From JBOHER01 sp050701115 (GTDB taxonomy: Bacteria > Actinomycetota > Actinomycetes > Mycobacteriales > Pseudonocardiaceae), in assembly GCA_050701115.1 (NCBI GenBank), contig JBOHER010000386.1:1-54224 (forward strand): 54,224 bases of DNA, given 5' to 3'. The notes beneath the pieces were generated by a model, which was given only the letters and a program-made list of their open reading frames with translations, was not told where the DNA came from and searched no databases. Shown here piece after piece: positions 18,844-26,903 of the stretch. The translations under genes were made by a program, and so were the position numbers. The first letter of the stretch is position 1, and the number at the start of each line of letters is the position of its first letter.

Positions 18844-20574
18844 ATGATGTCGGATGAAACACGGCAAGACCACGATGCTGTCGAGCCGCTCATAACGGAC
18901 ACGCTCTCCCAGCCGAGGCTTCAGGAACTCACCGGGGTCCAGGACCGGATAGATCGCACGATCGGCACGCGCGACCAGATGGACGGGTTGCTCGAGGCCT
19001 TTCTCGCCGTGGCTGCTGGGCTCGAACTGGACGCGACGCTGCGCAGAATCGTCCACGCGGCCAGCACGCTGGTCGACGCGCAATACGGGGCACTCGGCGT
19101 GTGGCGGCACGGTGACCAGCTCACCGAATTCGTCCACGAAGGCATGCCCGCGGAGCAGCGCCGCCTCATCGGGCACCTGCCCGAAGGTCTCGGCCTGCTC
19201 GGCCAGGTGTTCCGCGAACCGCAAGCCCTGCGGCTGGACAACCTGTCCAATCATCCCGCTTCGGTGGGTTTCCCGGACGGCCATCCGCCGATGCACAGCT
19301 TCCTCGGTGTGCCCATCCGGGTCCGCGACGAGGTCTTCGGGAACCTGTATCTCACCGAGAAGGCCGGCGGTAAGCCGTTCACAGAGGATGACGAGGTCGT
19401 GGTCAAGGCATTGGCAGCAGCGGCCGGTATCGCGGTCGAGAACACCCGGCTTTACCAGGAGGCCCGCATCCGGCAGCACTGGCAGGAAGCCGTCAGTGAG
19501 ATCAGCACCGAACTGCTCAAGGGAACCGATCCCGGGGCGGTGCTCCGGCACATCGCACGGCGGGCGAGCGAACTCACCAGGGCCGACCACGCCTTCCTCG
19601 CCGTGCCGGACAATCTGGAGGCGCCGGTGGAGGAGGTGTCCGAACTGGTCATCACGGTGACCGTGGGCAGAAACCCCGACCGCCTCGCGGGCCGGACCAT
19701 GCCGGTGCTCGGCTCGACGGCGGGTGAAGCGTTCCGCACCAAGACCCCGCTGCGCGTCGATGAGCTCGTATTCGATCCCACCGCCGGATCCGAGATACGA
19801 CTCGGCCCGGCATTCGTGCTGCCGCTGCGCGCCGCGGACGCGGTCTCCGGCGTGCTGGTGGCAACCCGCGAACCAGGTGCTGCCCCGTTCGAGGATGACC
19901 AACTGCCGGTCGCCGCGTCCTTCGCCGACCAGGCGGCGCTGGCCCTGCAGTTCGCACAGACCCACCGGCAGATGCGCGAACTGGACTTGCTGGCCGACCG
20001 GGACCGGATCGCCCGAGACCTGCACGACCACGTGATCCAACGGCTGTTCGCGGTCGGCCTTTCGCTGCAGGGAGCCTTGCCGCGGGTGCCCGCGCCCGCC
20101 GTGCAACGCAGGATCTCCGAGATCGTCGACGACCTGCAGGGCGTGGTGCGCGACATCCGGACCGCGATCTTCGATCTGCACGGCGGCGAGGCAGGCAGCA
20201 CCAAGCTGCGCGAGCGGCTGCACAGAGCGGTGGTCGAGATCGCGGGCGACGGTCAGGTGCACACCACCATCAGCATGTCCGGGCCGCTCGGCGTGGTCGA
20301 GCCGCACCTGGCCGATCACGCCGAAGCGGTGGTGCGCGAGGCGGTCAGCAACGTGGTCCGGCATGCGCAAGCCGACACGATGGCGCTGACCGTGTCGGTG
20401 GGCGACGACCTCACCATCGACGTCACCGACGACGGCGTCGGCATGCCTGATCCGGTGGCCCGCAGTGGATTGCACAACCTCGCCGAGCGCGCGCATGCGG
20501 GGGGCGGTTCGCTGCGCGTCGAAAAGCCGCACAGAGGCGGAACCCGCGTGGTCTGGTCGGTCCCACTCCCGTAA
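18844..20574 (+). CDS. dosS: DosS/DosT-type GAF sensor histidine kinase
   Basis: 576 residues. GAF-A is at about 60-200 and GAF-B at about 230-370, followed by a HisKA_3 dimerisation helix and a C-terminal HATPase. His147 in GHPPMHSFLGVPIRV sits where DosS His149 and DosT His147 ligate haem, so GAF-A should bind haem and sense O2, NO, CO or redox state. The phosphoacceptor is His394 in DRIARDLHDHVIQRL, next to DosS His395. The ATP domain carries VREAVSNVVRHA and DVTDDGVGMPD. It is soluble, with no membrane segment. It pairs with the dosR-like gene just upstream. The ATG at 18844 lacks a strong Shine-Dalgarno. Confidence 0.92.
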   Translation: MMSDETRQDHDAVEPLITDTLSQPRLQELTGVQDRIDRTIGTRDQMDGLLEAFLAVAAGLELDATLRRIVHAASTLVDAQYGALGVWRHGDQLTEFVHEGMPAEQRRLIGHLPEGLGLLGQVFREPQALRLDNLSNHPASVGFPDGHPPMHSFLGVPIRVRDEVFGNLYLTEKAGGKPFTEDDEVVVKALAAAAGIAVENTRLYQEARIRQHWQEAVSEISTELLKGTDPGAVLRHIARRASELTRADHAFLAVPDNLEAPVEEVSELVITVTVGRNPDRLAGRTMPVLGSTAGEAFRTKTPLRVDELVFDPTAGSEIRLGPAFVLPLRAADAVSGVLVATREPGAAPFEDDQLPVAASFADQAALALQFAQTHRQMRELDLLADRDRIARDLHDHVIQRLFAVGLSLQGALPRVPAPAVQRRISEIVDDLQGVVRDIRTAIFDLHGGEAGSTKLRERLHRAVVEIAGDGQVHTTISMSGPLGVVEPHLADHAEAVVREAVSNVVRHAQADTMALTVSVGDDLTIDVTDDGVGMPDPVARSGLHNLAERAHAGGGSLRVEKPHRGGTRVVWSVPLP

Positions 20575-20576
20575 AG

Positions 20577-20600
20577 CAGTAGGGACTTTGGCCCCTACTG
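20577..20600. promoter_or_regulatory. DosR-box-like 24-bp palindrome upstream of the ANTAR gene
   Basis: CAGTAGGG (20577-20584) and CCCTACTG (20593-20600) are perfect arms around ACTTTGGC. The core GGGACTTTGGCCCC at 20582-20595 matches 12 of 14 positions of the DosR consensus. It starts 3 nt after the kinase stop and ends 69 nt before the ANTAR start. It could instead act as a terminator hairpin, but the GGGACTTT core favours the operator reading. Confidence 0.6.
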
Positions 20601-20669
20601 AAACATTCCGCACTCGGGCGACGATGTTCGCAGTGAACGACTCCACGATCCGATCATGGAGGTCCTCGG

Positions 20670-20921
20670 ATGCTGGCTGACACCGAGACGGAGTTACGCA
20701 AGTCCCTTGATCACTACAAGGCGCTGACCGAGCAATTGCAGCAGGCGCTGGTCAGCAGGGTCGCGATCGAGCAGGCCAAGGGAGTGCTGGCCGAGCGGTA
20801 CCAGGTCGATGTCGATGAGGCGTTCATACTCCTGCGGACCTACTGCCGCAGCAACAATCTCAAGCTCACCGAGGCGGCCTGCGCGCTGATCAGGCGCGAA
20901 TCCCACAGGGCAGCCAGTTAG
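20670..20921 (+). CDS. Free-standing ANTAR-domain RNA-binding protein
   Basis: 83 residues consisting almost entirely of an ANTAR domain. A coiled N-terminal helix (ETELRKSLDHYKALTEQLQQAL) is followed by SRVAIEQAKGVLAERYQVDVDEAFILLRTYCRSNNLKLTEAACALI. ANTAR proteins bind paired RNA hairpins and prevent transcription termination. They usually carry a sensory domain (GAF, receiver), but this one has none, so its level would have to be set by transcription. GGAGG lies 7 nt before ATG 20670 and a DosR-like box lies 69 nt upstream. Its 3' end overlaps the convergent mce-associated gene by 4 nt. Confidence 0.88.
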   Translation: MLADTETELRKSLDHYKALTEQLQQALVSRVAIEQAKGVLAERYQVDVDEAFILLRTYCRSNNLKLTEAACALIRRESHRAAS

Positions 20922-21526
20922 GTCAGGGCGACCTCGTCCAGCTTCCACTCGCCGTCCACGTCCAGCAATGTCAACACCATCCGGTTGCGATCAATCTTGG
21001 GCTGCGGGCTGTTCGTGTTGGTGATCGTCTGATCGACAAACACCAGGACAACCGCCTTGTTCCCATCGAACTCGGCGACACCGGCGGTCAGCACCTCACC
21101 CTGGGAATCGGCCTTGTGCTCCTTGAGCAGGTCGGACAGCTGCTCGCTGACGTCGCCGTAGGTCTCCGCGAACTTCTCGGTGGAGTTGGCCTGCACCCGC
21201 TCGAAGTTCTCGTCGATCCTTCCGTAGTTGTAGGTGGTCAGGTCGATCGCGTAGACCTCGGCAGCGGCCAGCGCATCGTCCCGTTCGGCCGCCGCCGAAC
21301 GCTCGAGGAACCACAACACGCCGAACGTCACCGCTGCCGCCAACAGCATGACCAGCGTCACCGCCAGCGTGACCAGCAACGGTTTAGGTCCGCGACCGCC
21401 TTCGCGGGTGCCCGATCCCCCGGAGTCGTCGGGAGGTTCAGGGGTCCCGGCCGACGTCTCCGGCTCAGGCCGCGGCCGCGGGGATGGACGCGGAGCTTCA
21501 CTCTGCTCCGGCTGGCTCACCGTCAC
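20918..21526 (-). CDS. Mce-associated membrane protein
   Basis: 202 residues from a GTG that overlaps the mceF stop (GTGA) with GGGAG 7 nt upstream; an in-frame start at 21559 would lie inside mceF. A Pro/Glu-rich cytoplasmic tail (to about residue 45) is followed by one membrane helix (LLVTLAVTLVMLLAAAVTFGVLWFL) and an extracytoplasmic domain with TTYNYGRIDENFERVQANSTEKF, the pattern of Mas proteins encoded after mceF. These are thought to stabilise or assist the Mce complex. It is the last gene of the operon and the only such gene here; mycobacterial mce loci often have two or more. Confidence 0.85.
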   Translation of the reverse strand: MTVSQPEQSEAPRPSPRPRPEPETSAGTPEPPDDSGGSGTREGGRGPKPLLVTLAVTLVMLLAAAVTFGVLWFLERSAAAERDDALAAAEVYAIDLTTYNYGRIDENFERVQANSTEKFAETYGDVSEQLSDLLKEHKADSQGEVLTAGVAEFDGNKAVVLVFVDQTITNTNSPQPKIDRNRMVLTLLDVDGEWKLDEVALT

Positions 21527-22779
21527 CGTTGCACTCCCTGCAGGTAGATCGCTTGCCACGAGTCGCCGCCCAGCAGCGACTGCTGCCCACCGTTGCTGCC
21601 CAGCCGGATCGGCCTGCCACCGGGAATCTCGGTCCGTCCGGTCGCCGGATCGGTGGTGGTCACCACCGGCCGTTGCTCGTGGCCCGGCCGGGGTGCGTTC
21701 GCCGCCCCCCGATGCACGGGTCCGCCGGGTGGGCAGTGATAGGTCAGCTTAGGCGGCCGGGACGATGTGTCGGTCGGCACCCGGCGCGAGGTGTCGAAAT
21801 GACAGGTCGGCCCCTGGCTGGTGACGAAGTCGAAGTTCGCCGTGTCGCCATGCACGATGCTGGCCAGCGCCCCGAAGCCGTCCGGGATGGTGATCAATCC
21901 GTGCTGCAGCGCGGGGATGCGCGCGGAGATGATCTGGACCGGGGTGAGCAGGTTGGCCAGCAGCACCGCGATCGACGGTTCCTGTTCGCGCAGCAGCGGC
22001 ACGATCGTCTCGGTGAACGGCGGAACCTTCTCGGCGAGGTCGAGCGCCTGCGGGGTCTGGTTACGCATCAACGCGGTGACCTTGGCCAGCGTCCTGGTCA
22101 GATGTGGCAGCCGTTCCGCGGTGCCGCCGGAGGACTCCAGGAAGTCCAGGCCGCTGCGGATCAGGTTGTCTGCGGTCGGCTCGAGTTCCATGAACTCGTC
22201 GACCAGTTCGGTGCTGTTGTCGGCCAGCCGCTCCAGGTACGGCGCGGTGCCCGCCAACCCCGCGGACAGCTCGTCGGCCAGGATGGTCAGGTCGTCGATG
22301 TCCAGGCTGTCGGTCAGCTTCATCAGGTTGACCAGCACCGTTTCCAGTGGGACCGGCCTGCTGGTGCGTTTCGGGCCGACCCCGGCCCCGTCGGTCAGGT
22401 AAGGCGGCCGTTCGTCCGGTGGCCGCAGGTCGATGTGCTTGAGTGCGACCGGCGTGTCCTGGGCGACCACCACTTGGGAGTCCACCGGGATCTTGACCCG
22501 CTCCAGCAGGGTCATCCGCACCTCGGTGCCCGCATCGCCGGGCCGGGTCAGCACATCGTCGACGTGGCCGACGATGACGCCCCGATAGGTGATCGGCGAC
22601 CGCGGATTGACGCCGCCCGCGTTGTCCATCATCGCCGTGACGTGGATCTTCGGCGCGACCGTGTCCGCGCCGACCGCGTTCACCGCGATATACGCGGCGC
22701 AGGCCAGCGCGATACCGAGGAACAGCGCGATCTGGCCAAGCGGCAGCTTCTGCCGGAGGCCCTTGTCCCTGGCCATCAT
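21523..22779 (-). CDS. mceF: Mce family protein, MceF position
   Basis: 418 residues. An N-terminal signal anchor (LGQIALFLGIALACAAYIAVNAVG) is followed by the MlaD/MCE domain (about 35-120) with VNPRSPITYRGVIVGHVDDV, then a long helical region and a low-complexity Pro-rich tail. It is one of six subunits forming a periplasmic tunnel that shuttles lipid to the YrbE permease. The start ATGATG overlaps the mceE stop by 4 nt and its own stop overlaps the Mas start, showing tight coupling. The assignment to F rests on position. Confidence 0.9.
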   Translation of the reverse strand: MMARDKGLRQKLPLGQIALFLGIALACAAYIAVNAVGADTVAPKIHVTAMMDNAGGVNPRSPITYRGVIVGHVDDVLTRPGDAGTEVRMTLLERVKIPVDSQVVVAQDTPVALKHIDLRPPDERPPYLTDGAGVGPKRTSRPVPLETVLVNLMKLTDSLDIDDLTILADELSAGLAGTAPYLERLADNSTELVDEFMELEPTADNLIRSGLDFLESSGGTAERLPHLTRTLAKVTALMRNQTPQALDLAEKVPPFTETIVPLLREQEPSIAVLLANLLTPVQIISARIPALQHGLITIPDGFGALASIVHGDTANFDFVTSQGPTCHFDTSRRVPTDTSSRPPKLTYHCPPGGPVHRGAANAPRPGHEQRPVVTTTDPATGRTEIPGGRPIRLGSNGGQQSLLGGDSWQAIYLQGVQR

Positions 22780-23840
22780 CGGATCCCTCCCCGCAGCAGC
22801 TGCTCCACACCACCGGATCGCGCGGCAGGCGTGGACCCGCCACTGCCCTGTGGCAGCAGGTCCGTGCCGTTGCGAAGCACGCCTGCCAGCGAGTCCGGGA
22901 CGTTGAGGATGGCGTCCAGCTGGACGTAGTCCCCCGGCACGGCCCGGGCGAACAGCGGCTGGAACTCGCGCATGTTAGTCAGGAGTGCGCCGAGATCATG
23001 ATCGACCCCCTCCAGGTCCTCGAGTACCGGAGCGATCTTGGTCAACGACGAGGTCAGCGTGCTCCTGCTCGTGCTGAGCGCGTCGTTGACGTCGGCCGAG
23101 AGCCTGGTCACCCCGTTCAGCAGCGTGTCGAAATTGCCCTGTTCGCTGCGCAGCACGTCGACCGCGGGCCGGATCTCCCGCAGCGCATCCGCGAGCACAT
23201 CGGTGTTCGCGTTCACCGTCGAGCCCAGCTCGTTGACCGCCCGCAGCGTCCGGTTGAACTCGTCGGTGCGCTCGTCCAGCGAGGCGAGCACCTGGTCGGC
23301 GCGACCGAGCAGTTCGCGGGCCTTCTGCTCGCGACCGCCCAGCATGGTGTTGAGCTCGGTGATGACGGTGCGCGCCTGGGCGATGCCACTGTTGTTGAGC
23401 ACATGGCTGAGCAGCGCCATGCTGTCCTCGATGTCGGGGCCCCTGATGGTGTCCGCGAGCGGAATCCGGTCGCCGTCAACCAGCATGTCGTCACTCGGAT
23501 CCTGCGGGCTCTTCAGTGCGATGAACTGGTCACCGAGCGCGGTGCTCAGTTCGAGCCCGGCTCGGGTTCCCTTGGGCAGCGCGACATCCTGCCGGATCCG
23601 CACCAGCACCTCGGCGTGGAAATCCTTGGCCGCCATGGACACCACCCGGCCAACTGTGGCAGGCCCGAGCCGCACCTTGCCACCGGTGGGCAGGCCCGCG
23701 ACGTCGGCGAACTCGACGATGAGTTCGTAGGAGGGACCGTCGACGTCACGGCCGTTCGGCGCGTTCTGCAGCGCGATTCCACAGCCACCGAGCAGCGCGA
23801 CGGCAACAAGTAGTGCGGCGGAGCGCAGGACGGTGCTCAC
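22776..23840 (-). CDS. mceE: Mce family lipoprotein, MceE position
   Basis: 354 residues from GTG 23840. The lipobox is VALLGGCG with Cys20, so it should be lipidated and anchored in the outer leaflet of the plasma membrane, as MceE (LprK-type) proteins are. The MCE domain starts at about residue 38 with YELIVEFADVAGLPTGGKVRLG. Long helices follow, then a short Gly/Ser-rich tail. The start immediately follows the mceD TAA with no gap, and its stop overlaps mceF (ATGA). Confidence 0.9.
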   Translation of the reverse strand: MSTVLRSAALLVAVALLGGCGIALQNAPNGRDVDGPSYELIVEFADVAGLPTGGKVRLGPATVGRVVSMAAKDFHAEVLVRIRQDVALPKGTRAGLELSTALGDQFIALKSPQDPSDDMLVDGDRIPLADTIRGPDIEDSMALLSHVLNNSGIAQARTVITELNTMLGGREQKARELLGRADQVLASLDERTDEFNRTLRAVNELGSTVNANTDVLADALREIRPAVDVLRSEQGNFDTLLNGVTRLSADVNDALSTSRSTLTSSLTKIAPVLEDLEGVDHDLGALLTNMREFQPLFARAVPGDYVQLDAILNVPDSLAGVLRNGTDLLPQGSGGSTPAARSGGVEQLLRGGIR

Positions 23841-24902
23841 TTAGTTGCCACCTCCCAACTCGAGCGGCATCGGAATCGGGTTGGTGATACCCGCGCCCGA
23901 GCACAACGGCAGCGGGAGTTCCTGGCACAGCGGCCCGGTCAGGTTGTTGGACTCGAGGTTGGTCGAGATGTCGAACCGCACCCGCAACGCCCCGTCGGGA
24001 GTCACCGCCCGGTCGATGTTGTCGCCTGCCAGCGGCAGCACATCCATCAGCTCGACCAGCTCGTTCTGGTGCTTGGCCAGTTCCACCGAGACATCGGCGA
24101 GCCGCTCGAGGCTCCCGGTCATCGATTCCCCGTTGTCCCTGGCCAGCCGGCCAACCTGGTCCAGCACCCTGGACAACGAGGAGATGGCCACCGCGATGTT
24201 GCGGTCCTGCGCGGCGAACTCACTGGCCACCGCGTCCACCGAACTGGTCAGCGAGTCCACTGTGGACCTGTTGTCGGCGAGCACCTCGACCAGGGCGTCC
24301 AGGCTGGTGACCAGGGACTCGATGTTGGGCATTTCGCCCTTGACCACATCGGAGGCCTGGGTGATGTTCAGGATCGAGGTGCGGAAGGTCTCGCCCTTCC
24401 CGTCGACCATGGTGGCGAACCGCTTGAGCAGCCGCCCGATGTCACCGTCGGAGTTCGCGCCGTCCGGCCCGAACGTCACCAGCAGGTCGTTGACCGAGCC
24501 GACCAGCTTGTCCCACTTGACCGGCGAGTGGGTGCGGTCGAGTGGGATCACGCCGTCCTGCGGCAGTGTCGCGCCGCTGCGGTACGGCGGGGTGAGCTCG
24601 ATGTACTGGTCGGAGACGACGCTGGGCGACATGACGAACGCCTCGGCGCTCGCGGGCACTTTGGTTCCCGCGGGCAGGGACATGGTGAGCCGGACGTGAT
24701 CGCCGCGCGGCTCCAGTTTGTCCACCCGGCCCATCTTCACCCCGAGGATGCCAACCGAGCTGCCCACGAACATGCCGTCGGCCTGTGCGAAGTCGGCATG
24801 CAGCACGACCTTCTCATCCGGCCGGAAGGCGAGGAACAGCCCTGCGGCCAGCAGCGCCGCGATGACCAGCGCGACGAGTGAGCGTTGCGGTGTGGCGAGC
24901 AT
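23841..24902 (-). CDS. mceD: Mce family protein, MceD position
   Basis: 353 residues. A signal anchor (SLVALVIAALLAAGLFLAF) is followed by an MCE domain with VLHADFAQADGMFVGSSVGILGVKMGRVD, and helical repeats predicted to line the lipid tunnel. The C-terminus is short and Gly-rich (PLELGGGN). It starts 1 nt after the mceC stop and abuts mceE. The family is certain; the D label comes from order in the operon. Confidence 0.9.
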   Translation of the reverse strand: MLATPQRSLVALVIAALLAAGLFLAFRPDEKVVLHADFAQADGMFVGSSVGILGVKMGRVDKLEPRGDHVRLTMSLPAGTKVPASAEAFVMSPSVVSDQYIELTPPYRSGATLPQDGVIPLDRTHSPVKWDKLVGSVNDLLVTFGPDGANSDGDIGRLLKRFATMVDGKGETFRTSILNITQASDVVKGEMPNIESLVTSLDALVEVLADNRSTVDSLTSSVDAVASEFAAQDRNIAVAISSLSRVLDQVGRLARDNGESMTGSLERLADVSVELAKHQNELVELMDVLPLAGDNIDRAVTPDGALRVRFDISTNLESNNLTGPLCQELPLPLCSGAGITNPIPMPLELGGGN

Positions 24903-24903
24903 G

Positions 24904-25893
24904 TCAGCACCTCACCAATTGCGCGACGCACAGGACGTTGTCCGGAATGGGGCCCGCCACCGGCGCGCCCACATCCGCCCACCGGCCCTGCCCGGTGACG
25001 TTGGAGAAATACCGGGTCGACGCGGTGAACTGCCGGAGGGTTTCGTTGAAGTCCTGCTGGGTGGCCCGCAGGGTCTTGGTGATGACCTCGAGCCGGCCGA
25101 TCAGCGATTCGATCACCGGCTTGTTGGTGTCCAGGAACTCGGCCATCAGCGTGCTCAGATCGGCGATATCGTTGATCATCCTGCCGATGGCGTCTCTCCG
25201 CTGGGCCAGGGTGGTCGCGACCAGATCGGCGTCACCGAGCAGTCGCACCAGGGTGTCCTTCTGATCGAGCAGGCCCTTGGTCACGCTCTGCGCACTCCGT
25301 AGCAGGCCGGTGAACTGGTCGCTGTGCTTGGTGAACACCGCGGAAGCCTTGGCGATACCGTCGAAGGCCTTGCCGACCAGTTCCGGGTCCGGCGAGTCCT
25401 GCTGCAAGGTCCGCATCAGGCTCTTCAGCGCGTCGAGATCGATCTCCTCGCTGGTTTCGGCCGCGGCGCGGGAGAGATCGTCGAGCGAAAACGGCACCTC
25501 GGTCCGGCTCAGCGGGATCGGAATGTCGGGATCCAGCTGCCCCTCTCCGGCAGGCCGCAGATCAAGATAGCGCTTGCCGAGCACGGTCTGGATCTTCACC
25601 CCGGCTTCGGTATCGGCACCGAGATTCCGGCCGGTGTCCATCCGGAAGTTCACCAGCACCTTCTCGCCCGCCAGCTCGATGTCGGTCACCTTGCCCGAAG
25701 CGACACCGGCGATGTACACCGGATCGCCCGCCTGCAGGCCTGCCGCGTTCTCGAACTCGGCAGAGTACGTCGCGGTGCGCAGGTAGAAGATCGCCTGCGG
25801 TAGCAGCAGCGAAGCGGCGACAACTACCGCGAGCGCGATCGTGCCCCACAGCGCGAGCTGCCGGGGATCGCGTTCCCGAAACGGCCCTCTCAT
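24904..25893 (-). CDS. mceC: Mce family protein, MceC position
   Basis: 329 residues from the ATG at 25893, which overlaps the mceB stop (ATGA). An upstream in-frame start at 25995 would lie within mceB and is rejected. A cytoplasmic basic tip (MRGPFRERDPRQLA) precedes a membrane anchor (LWGTIALAVVVAASLLLPQ) and an MCE domain (YSAEFENAAGLQAGDPVYIAG). The remainder is long alpha-helix. It is the shortest of the six subunits here. Confidence 0.9.
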   Translation of the reverse strand: MRGPFRERDPRQLALWGTIALAVVVAASLLLPQAIFYLRTATYSAEFENAAGLQAGDPVYIAGVASGKVTDIELAGEKVLVNFRMDTGRNLGADTEAGVKIQTVLGKRYLDLRPAGEGQLDPDIPIPLSRTEVPFSLDDLSRAAAETSEEIDLDALKSLMRTLQQDSPDPELVGKAFDGIAKASAVFTKHSDQFTGLLRSAQSVTKGLLDQKDTLVRLLGDADLVATTLAQRRDAIGRMINDIADLSTLMAEFLDTNKPVIESLIGRLEVITKTLRATQQDFNETLRQFTASTRYFSNVTGQGRWADVGAPVAGPIPDNVLCVAQLVRC

Positions 25894-26903
25894 CGGCGGC
25901 ACACCTCCGAATGCGGCCCCGCGCTCAGGTCGACTTCGCCGGCGAGCGGCAGCCCCGTTTCGAGGGTCAGGTTGCAGATGTAGACGTTGAGCCACGCCGC
26001 ATACTCGAGGGCCCGGTTCAACGCGGAGAGCGTGTCCGGCATCCCGCGCAGTACCACGGCGAACTGGTCCTTCTCGTCCACCAACGTGCCCGCGATCCCG
26101 TTCAACGCGCGCATGTCCCGCTCCAGCGCCGGGCGCACATCGGTCATCAGCCCGGACAGTGATCGAGCCAGCTCGCTGGATGCGTCGATGGCATCGCCGA
26201 GCTGGCCTCTGCTCTTGGCCATGCCGGAAGCCAGCCCGGCCAGGCTGTCGATCAGCCGACGGAAGTCAGGTTGGTGCTTGAGCGCGAAGTCGGTGACGCC
26301 GCGCAGGTTGGTCAGCACCTCGCCGATCACCTCGTCCTGCGCGGCGAAGTTCTCGGTCAGCCGCGCCACATGCGCGAGCAGGCTGTTCAGCGTGCCACCC
26401 TGACCGTCGAAGACCGCGACCAGTTCCCCGGCGAGCTGGTTCACCTCGCTCGGCTGGAGGGTGGAGAACACCGGCTGGAAGCCGTTGAACAGTTCGGTCA
26501 GGTCGACCGCGGGCCTGGTGCGCTCCAGCGGGATGGTGGCGCCCTCGGCCAGCGTCTCGGGACTGTTGCCGCCGGGCCGCAGCGCGACGAACCGCGCACC
26601 GAGCAGGTCCGCGTACCGGATCGCTGCCTCGGCATCAGCGGGAACCCGCTGTTCGTCCACCACTTCGAAGGTCACGGTGGCGTGTTCGCCGGTGAGCTCG
26701 ATGTCGTTCACCCTGCCCACCCGCACCCCGGCGATCCGGACGTCGCTGCCCTTCTTCAAGCCGACGACATCGACGAACTCCGCCTGGTAGCTGGTCGTCG
26801 ACTGGCCGAACGGGCGGTAGAGGGTGTTGGACACCAACGCCGTGCACAACAGGGTGACGACCAGGAAGCCGCCCAGCCTGAGCAGTACGGGAAGCAGCTT
26901 CAT
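25890..26903 (-). CDS. mceB: Mce family protein, MceB position
   Basis: 337 residues. The N-terminal anchor is LLRLGGFLVVTLLCTALVSNTL and the MCE domain motif is YQAEFVDVVGLKKGSDVRIAGVRVGRV. The C-terminus ends with a CNLTLETGLPL segment seen in MceB proteins. The start overlaps mceA by 4 nt and the end overlaps mceC by 4 nt. It is predicted to be exported and membrane-anchored, as part of the hexameric lipid channel. Confidence 0.9.
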   Translation of the reverse strand: MKLLPVLLRLGGFLVVTLLCTALVSNTLYRPFGQSTTSYQAEFVDVVGLKKGSDVRIAGVRVGRVNDIELTGEHATVTFEVVDEQRVPADAEAAIRYADLLGARFVALRPGGNSPETLAEGATIPLERTRPAVDLTELFNGFQPVFSTLQPSEVNQLAGELVAVFDGQGGTLNSLLAHVARLTENFAAQDEVIGEVLTNLRGVTDFALKHQPDFRRLIDSLAGLASGMAKSRGQLGDAIDASSELARSLSGLMTDVRPALERDMRALNGIAGTLVDEKDQFAVVLRGMPDTLSALNRALEYAAWLNVYICNLTLETGLPLAGEVDLSAGPHSEVCRR

